Source of the DNA: JAVBNU01 sp031551265
Lineage (GTDB): Bacteria > Cyanobacteriota > Vampirovibrionia > Gastranaerophilales > Gastranaerophilaceae
Assembly (NCBI GenBank): GCA_031551265.1
Contig: JAVBNU010000076.1
Location: forward strand, 1-36,351
Length of the DNA: 36,351 bases
Reading direction: 5' to 3'
Position 1 is the first letter of the stretch. Each line of letters begins with the position of its first letter. Shown piece after piece: positions 31,695 to 36,351 of this stretch. A program made the position numbers and the translations under genes. Below the pieces are notes generated by a model that saw nothing but the letters and a program-made list of their open reading frames with translations, was not told where the DNA came from and ran no database searches.

Positions 31695-31789
31695 GTCATC
31701 CCGTGCTTGACACGGGATCTATCTAGCGGGGAATATATCACTGAGCTGGCAAGATCCCGGATATTTTGTAAACAAAATTCCGGGATGAC
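31695..31789. repeat. GTCATCCCG-type palindromic repeat (family 1), best copy
   Basis: Outer arms GTCATCCCG and CGGGATGAC are perfect. Inside, CCCGTGcttgaCACGGGATCTATCTAGC is followed by GCTGGCAAGATCCCGG. The whole unit can fold as a cruciform. It lies in the 304-nt gap before metG, whose remaining sequence is AT-rich and shows no further gene. Confidence 0.8.
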
Positions 31790-31966
31790 AGTAATAGGGT
31801 GTGTTCCACGCACTAGTATGTAATAGTGAGACACACCATGCAGGCTACAGGCTTCAATATTGGTCGCTGCAGTGTGACCTTTAGGTTCATTGGCTGGGTC
31901 TTTGCTATGTACTTAAGTTTGTGGTATTTATTAATTATTATAAGCACAACTTAGCGCAGGTATAAA

Positions 31967-33541
31967 ATGGATAAATATTATTTAACGACAGCGATAGATT
32001 ACGTAAATGGAAAAGCTCATATAGGGCACGCATATGAAAAGATTATGACGGATGTTTTTGCGAGACATTTTCGTCAAAGATATGATGATGTTTATTTTTT
32101 GACAGGAACGGATGAGCATGGTGTGAAAATTCAGAAAACAGCCGCTTCTCTTGGCTGCACTCCGCAGGAAATCTGTGACGAAAATGCGTTAAATTTTATA
32201 GATACGTGGGAATTGCTTGATATTTCTTATGATTATTTTATAAGAACGACGAAAGATGAGCATAAAAAGATTGTGCAGAAGATTTTCCAAAAATTGGTTG
32301 ATAATGGCGATATTTATAAACACTCTTATACAGGACTGTATTGCTCGGGGTGTGAATCATTCTTGAACCCGCGTGAATTGACGGAAGATGGGTGTTGTCC
32401 GATTCACCAAAAAGCGCCCGAGGAAGTTAAAGAAGAGAATTATTTTTTCAAACTTTCAAAATACAAAGATAGAATTATAGCTCATATTAAAGCTAATCCT
32501 AATTTTATTTTGCCGGGATTCAGAGCGAATGAGGTTTTGAATCAGCTTGAAAATATTGAAGATATTTCGGTTTCACGCTCAAAAGAGACTGTAAGCTGGG
32601 GTATTGAAGTGCCGAATGACCCTTTGCAAATTATTTATGTATGGATTGACGCATTGTCTAATTATATAACAGCTTTGGGGTATGACCCCGAGAATCCGTC
32701 TGAGAAGTTCAAAAAATATTGGCCTGCTGATGTTCAGGTTATTGGAAAAGATATTTTGAAATTCCATTCAATTTATTGGATTGCGATTTTGATGGCGTTG
32801 GGTGTTGAGCCGCCTAAATCAATCTTTGCTCATGGCTGGATTACGGTTGACCAAACGAAAATGAGTAAAACTATCGGCAATGTAATTTCACCTAAAGATA
32901 TTATTGACGGTTTTGAGCTGCAAACCCCCGATGCGTTGCGTTATTTTATGATGGTTACGGCATCATATGGTAAGGATGGAAATTATTCGGACGAGGAGCT
33001 GAAAGAGCGCGTAAACGCTGATTTGGCGAACAATATCGGTAATTTATTAAACCGTACATTAAATATGCTTATTAAATATTTTGATGGAGAAATTAAATCT
33101 GATTTTGTAACTGAGGCTAATGAAGAAATTGCAAAATTATCGGTTCAAACTGTTGAAAAAGTAAAAGCTCATTTCAATACATTTGAAGTAGCCGAGGCTG
33201 CACAGGCGATTGTTGAGCTTGCTGATTTCACAAACAAATATGTAAATGATACTGCGCCATGGAGTTTGGCTAAAAATGAAGATATGGCGGCTTGTGCGAA
33301 AGTTTTATACAATGTGCTTGAGACAATGCGTTTCATTGCAGTTCTTTTATTCCCATATTGTCCGAGTATCGCTCGTGATATCTGGTCACAGCTTGGTTTA
33401 GAAACTGATATTGAAAAAGTTAAGCTCGATGACATGAAGTGGGGCGGTTTGCCGGTTGGGAAAATTACATCGCCTGAACTTGTAAAACCTGTGTTTTTAC
33501 GTCTTGAAAGTGACATTGCAGGAGATAAGAAGAAAGCATAA
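31967..33541 (+). CDS. metG: Methionyl-tRNA synthetase
   Basis: It charges tRNA-Met with methionine in the cytosol. The 524-aa product has the class I signature HIGH (about residues 18-21), FLTGTDEHGVKIQKTA, the KMSKT signature (about 298-302) and the anticodon-binding helical C-terminus. A zinc knuckle is present (CSGC at about 126-129, CCPIH at about 143-147). It lacks the extra C-terminal tRNA-binding domain of longer MetRS forms. Its stop overlaps the prfB start by one base (TAATG), so the two are translationally coupled. Confidence 0.97.
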   Translation: MDKYYLTTAIDYVNGKAHIGHAYEKIMTDVFARHFRQRYDDVYFLTGTDEHGVKIQKTAASLGCTPQEICDENALNFIDTWELLDISYDYFIRTTKDEHKKIVQKIFQKLVDNGDIYKHSYTGLYCSGCESFLNPRELTEDGCCPIHQKAPEEVKEENYFFKLSKYKDRIIAHIKANPNFILPGFRANEVLNQLENIEDISVSRSKETVSWGIEVPNDPLQIIYVWIDALSNYITALGYDPENPSEKFKKYWPADVQVIGKDILKFHSIYWIAILMALGVEPPKSIFAHGWITVDQTKMSKTIGNVISPKDIIDGFELQTPDALRYFMMVTASYGKDGNYSDEELKERVNADLANNIGNLLNRTLNMLIKYFDGEIKSDFVTEANEEIAKLSVQTVEKVKAHFNTFEVAEAAQAIVELADFTNKYVNDTAPWSLAKNEDMAACAKVLYNVLETMRFIAVLLFPYCPSIARDIWSQLGLETDIEKVKLDDMKWGGLPVGKITSPELVKPVFLRLESDIAGDKKKA

Positions 33542-34639
33542 TGATTATAGACGATCTAAAACAACTTCACAAAACAGTAAATGTTTCTTTTTTAAAAATC
33601 AAGGAGTATCTTTGACCTTGCAAAATTGCAAAGTGAAGCTGAGCAGCTGGAGCAGCAAATGCAAGAGCCGGATACCTGGTCTAATCAGGAGCTTGCGGTT
33701 AAACTTTCACAGGAGTTGAAAGAAAAAAAAGATACTATTTTGCAGTTTCAGGATTGGGAAACATCTTTGGCAGATTTGCTTGTTTTAATTGATATGGCAG
33801 AAGAAGAAAATGATGCTAATTTACTTGCTGATGTTGAAAACAATCTTAAAGCGCTTGAAAGAGCTATCAAGAGTTATGAGTTAAAAACAACGCTAAACGG
33901 TGAATATGATGAAGCTGATGCACTTTTGACAATTACAGCCGGCGCGGGCGGTACGGATGCACAGGATTGGGCACAGATGCTTTTGAGAATGTATATTCGC
34001 TGGGCTGAGAAAAGGGGCTGGAAAGTTGCTTTGCTGGATAAATCAGACGGTGATGAGGCGGGAATTAAGTCTGCAACGATTAAAATAACCGGCAAATATG
34101 CTTATGGTTATGCAAATGCCGAAAAAGGCGTTCATCGTTTGGTTAGACTATCGCCGTTTAACGCGAATAATAAGCGTCAAACGAGTTTTGCGAGTCTTGA
34201 GGTCAGTCCGATTATTGAGGATTTTGATAAGAAAATAGAAATTAAGCCTGATGAGATTGAGGTTGATACAATGCGCTCGGGCGGTGCAGGCGGGCAAAAT
34301 GTTAACAAGGTTGAAACGGCGGTCAGAATCACGCACAAACCGACGGGTATTGTGATTAAATGCCAGCAGGAAGCTTCGCAATTGCAAAATAAAGATATTG
34401 CAATGCAAATGCTTGCATCAAGACTGCTTGCAATAAAACAGGCTGAGCATGAGAAAAAGTTAGCGATTTTGAAGGGTGAGAATCCTGATGTAAACTTTGG
34501 TTCACAAATCAGGTCATATGTTTTCCATCCGTATAAAATGGTCAAAGACCACCGCACTGATTATGAAGTGGGCAATGTAGACGCTGTCATGGACGGTGAT
34601 TTAGATGGATTTATTGAGGCTTGGTTGAGCGCGAAATAA
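33541..34639 (+). CDS. prfB: Peptide chain release factor 2 (programmed +1 frameshift)
   Basis: RF-2 terminates translation at UAA and UGA. The frame opens at ATG 33541 (M-I-I-D-D-L-K-Q-L-H-K-T-V-N...), runs 24 codons to CTT (33610-33612), then meets TGA. A +1 shift skips T33613 and continues GAC-CTT-GCA... to 34639, giving about 365 aa, the normal RF-2 length. The second frame alone begins too late to be RF-2. Family motifs are present: SPF stop-recognition in RLSPFNANNKRQTSFASLEVSP, and GGQ in RSGGAGGQNVNKVE. The ATG overlaps the metG stop. A terminator-like hairpin follows. Confidence 0.96.
33601..33616 (+). promoter_or_regulatory. prfB +1 frameshift site
   Basis: AAGGAG-TAT-CTT-TGA-C: an internal Shine-Dalgarno (AAGGAG, 33601-33606) three bases before the slippery CTT and an in-frame TGA followed by C. 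This is the known RF-2 autoregulatory frameshift signal. Confidence 0.95.
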
Positions 34640-34680
34640 TTCAATTATATTTCAAGTTTATATACATATTTGAAAGTCTA

Positions 34681-34715
34681 CCCGAATGGGCGATTCCAAG
34701 TCGGGCGCGTTTTTT
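34681..34715 (+). terminator. Possible terminator after prfB
   Basis: CCCGA (34681-34685) can pair with TCGGG (34701-34705), followed by CGCG and a run of six T (34710-34715). The loop is long, so the call is tentative. Confidence 0.45.
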
Positions 34716-34751
34716 GTATTATACACTTAATTCAAATTGTCTGTAATAAGT

Positions 34752-34784
34752 ATGAAAAAAGATTGTGAGCAAAGCTTTAAGTGA
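34752..34784 (+). promoter_or_regulatory. Ten-codon upstream ORF overlapping the LuxR-type gene
   Basis: ATG at 34752 encodes M-K-K-D-C-E-Q-S-F-K and ends with TGA at 34782-34784, which overlaps the GTG start at 34781 (GTGA). The regulator lacks its own Shine-Dalgarno, so stop-start coupling could drive it. The upstream ORF's own ribosome-binding site is weak. Confidence 0.35.
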
Positions 34785-35029
34785 AACTCGAAAAATTGAA
34801 GTCAAAATACTATAAGCCAGTGAAGCTAACAAAAAGCGAATACAAAGTGCTCAAGCTAATGGTCGAAGGAAAAAGTAACGTCGAAATAGCTGCCGAGCTA
34901 ATCATTAGTCCCCATACAGCCAAAGCCCATGTCAGTAACATCATTTATAAATTGCAGGTTGAGAACAGAATCCAAGCTGCGGTGAAAGCTGTTAGGGAAA
35001 AAATTGTTGAAAATCATAAAATTTCTTGA
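34781..35029 (+). CDS. Stand-alone LuxR/GerE-type DNA-binding regulator
   Basis: An 82-aa protein that is almost only a GerE HTH domain: LTKSEYKVLKLMVEGKSNVEIAAELIISPHTAKAHVSNIIYKLQVENRIQAAVKAV. No receiver or ligand-binding domain is present. Small stand-alone LuxR proteins of this size are typical of cyanobacteria (PedR-like) and relatives. The GTG start directly follows a TAA in frame (34778-34780) and has no Shine-Dalgarno, so translation may be coupled to the upstream 10-codon ORF. Target genes are unknown. Neighbours are prfB and metF. Confidence 0.88.
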   Translation: MKLEKLKSKYYKPVKLTKSEYKVLKLMVEGKSNVEIAAELIISPHTAKAHVSNIIYKLQVENRIQAAVKAVREKIVENHKIS

Positions 35030-35045
35030 TTTGTTTGGAAAAAAT

Positions 35046-35084
35046 TTGTGAATAATCGTATATGTATTGTAAAATGATTATAAT
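35046..35084 (+). promoter_or_regulatory. Putative metF promoter
   Basis: TTGTGA (35046-35051) with TAAAAT (35070-35075, 18-nt spacer), or a perfect TATAAT at 35079-35084 with a poor -35. Both lie in the short gap before the metF ATG. Confidence 0.4.
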
Positions 35085-35105
35085 CAATTAATCAGAGTAG
35101 CAAGT

Positions 35106-36002
35106 ATGAAACTTTATGATATTTATAAAAATCAACAAGAAGCCGGCAATATGTTCTTTTCACAGAAACGCCCGATAATATCCTTTGAAATATTTCCGCC
35201 CAAAGCGGAAAATATTGAGCAAAAAATAAACGCTTTGTTTAATGAACTGACTATATTAAAACAATATGACCCGGCCTTAATATCAATTACGTACGGTGCG
35301 GGTGGTACAAACGTCGAAAATTCTTTAGAGATTACCAGACGGGTAAAAGAAGAACTGAAGCTTGTGCCGATGCCTCATTTTACGTGTGTTTTGAAGGATA
35401 AAACGTATATTCGTGATTATCTTAAATTAATACAAGATATGGGTGTGGAGAATATTCTTGCGTTACGCGGCGATATACCAAAAGATGCTGTAAATGGCGG
35501 TATGGGTGAATTTAGCTATGCAAATGAATTGGTTGAATTTATTAAAGCTGAGACAAATTTGTCGATTGGCGTTGCCGGCTATCCTGAAATTCATAGTGAA
35601 TGTGACAATATCGAAAAAGATATTGATAATCTCAAAAGAAAAGTGGATGCCGGGGCTGACGTCATTTATACGCAGTTATTTTTTGATAATACTTATTTTT
35701 TCAAGTTTGTTCAGCTGGTTCGCGATGCGGGGATTATGGTTCCGATTATCCCGGGGGTTTTGCCGGTCAGCAGCTATGCCCAGCTTGAAAAAATGATCGC
35801 GCTTTGTGGTGTCGATGTGCCAAAATCCCTGAGCGAGCGTCTTGAAAAGTATAAAGACTCGCCCGAGGATATTAAAAATATAGGTATTGAATTTGCGAGT
35901 TATCAGTGTCAACAACTCATTGACAGTGGTGTGAAAGGAATCCATTTTTATTGTCTGAATAAATCCGAGCCGGTGAAATTCGTGTTGGACAATATTTTGT
36001 AA
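35106..36002 (+). CDS. metF: Methylenetetrahydrofolate reductase
   Basis: It reduces 5,10-methylene-THF to 5-methyl-THF for methionine synthesis using an FAD-linked TIM barrel. The 298-aa product has ISFEIFPPKAEN near the N-terminus (catalytic Glu region), DPALISITYGAGGTN, PHFTCVLKDK, NILALRGDIP (flavin/NAD site), GVAGYPEIHSEC, DAGADVIYTQLFFDN, and PIIPGVLPVSS. The length is normal for bacterial MetF. The ribosome-binding site is weak. metG and metF both concern methionine, but prfB and the LuxR gene lie between them. Confidence 0.96.
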   Translation: MKLYDIYKNQQEAGNMFFSQKRPIISFEIFPPKAENIEQKINALFNELTILKQYDPALISITYGAGGTNVENSLEITRRVKEELKLVPMPHFTCVLKDKTYIRDYLKLIQDMGVENILALRGDIPKDAVNGGMGEFSYANELVEFIKAETNLSIGVAGYPEIHSECDNIEKDIDNLKRKVDAGADVIYTQLFFDNTYFFKFVQLVRDAGIMVPIIPGVLPVSSYAQLEKMIALCGVDVPKSLSERLEKYKDSPEDIKNIGIEFASYQCQQLIDSGVKGIHFYCLNKSEPVKFVLDNIL

Positions 36003-36128
36003 CGAAACTTTGAGAAGAAATATAAATTAATATTAATTTTTATATCAAACATGATATATAACTTATTCATGTTTTTATGATTATGTGATACAATATAAAA
36101 AAATGAATATCCTAGGAGAAATATAAAA

Positions 36129-36351
36129 ATGAAAAAAGTGGTATTATCAATTTTAGTTTTATTCTTTGCTACACAAGTGTACGCAGCTAATTACCCTACG
36201 TCCAGACCTTTGGGTTGTTATGACACATTTACAATCCACCGTGTAAACGGTCCTGTATATGTTACAAACGATCGTAACAACACATATAAAGATATCTCGG
36301 GCATGGACAAACAGGGTGGTGCGATTGCGGCTTTGTATGAAAGCGACGAGC
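36129..36351 (+). CDS. Start of a secreted protein of unknown function (runs off the window)
   Basis: The first 74 codons are visible. The start is ATG with AGGAG (36114-36118) at good spacing. The N-terminus is a clear Sec signal peptide, MKKVVLSILVLFFATQVYA, with probable cleavage after VYA and mature start ANYPTSRPLG. The visible mature part is short (CYDTFTIHRVNGPVYVTND...) and shows no family I recognise. TACAAT at 36089-36094 is a possible -10. The gene is partial at the 3' end because of the window edge. Confidence 0.75.
   Translation, partial: MKKVVLSILVLFFATQVYAANYPTSRPLGCYDTFTIHRVNGPVYVTNDRNNTYKDISGMDKQGGAIAALYESDE

Noticed and set aside
31800..31966. Possible tRNA or T-box leader before metG
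   Set aside because: No cloverleaf, and no AGGGTGGNACCGCG-type antiterminator sequence; only a short GTGTGT/ACACAC hairpin.

Overview
The window is AT-rich chromosomal DNA from a flagellated bacterium with Gram-negative-type genes. I favour a non-photosynthetic cyanobacterial relative (Vampirovibrionia/Melainabacteria, order Gastranaerophilales), at moderate confidence. The reasons are short hairpin repeats with a CCTACA tail that resemble cyanobacterial intergenic repeats, a very small stand-alone LuxR/GerE regulator, large lineage-specific proteins with an N-terminal 'SFG' leader, and compact flagellar operons. Nothing in the window proves the taxonomy.

Layout. 1-3.7 kb: secD-secF, with a third cistron (XRE helix-turn-helix plus zinc ribbon) that carries a terminator-like hairpin inside its own reading frame, then a 59-aa protein. 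3.8-8.3 kb: two paralogous large coiled-coil proteins; the first is split by an in-frame TAA. 8.4-11.4 kb: recA (minus) and a membrane coiled-coil protein (plus). 11.6-22.2 kb: a minus-strand block, transcribed right to left as flgB-flgC-lytic transglycosylase-fliE-fliF-(fliG-position gene)-fliH-flhA-small ORF-fliI, followed by class II aldolase fba with its own promoter. 22.6-24.6 kb: an accessory island with a PG-binding-like protein, a MuF-like protein with a separate C-terminal domain and small membrane proteins, a layout that suggests a toxin/immunity module. 24.6-25.1 kb: a divergent XRE repressor/small protein pair around a perfect palindrome. 25.1-26.5 kb: a second flagellar operon (flgF-flgG type). 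27.0-28.8 kb: a small unknown gene, then infC-rpmI-rplT (minus), with infC starting at ATT. 29.2-31.7 kb: an unknown protein and a divergent Gfo/Idh/MocA-like protein. 32-36.3 kb: metG, prfB (with a programmed +1 frameshift), a LuxR-type regulator, metF and the start of a secreted protein.

How it fits together. The two flagellar operons share a near-identical promoter and an upstream 26-nt box at identical spacing, so they are probably co-regulated. Translation genes show two classical autoregulatory devices: the ATT start of infC and the CTT-TGA frameshift of prfB. Intergenic space is crowded with at least four dispersed repeat classes: CCTACA hairpins, GTCATCCCG-type palindromes, CCCTCTCCC-type palindromes, and a three-way-junction element whose stems covary between copies.

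Most worth checking are the MuF/toxin-like cassette, the nonsense-split paralog, the shared flagellar promoter box, the structured dispersed element and the unrecognisable protein in the FliG slot.
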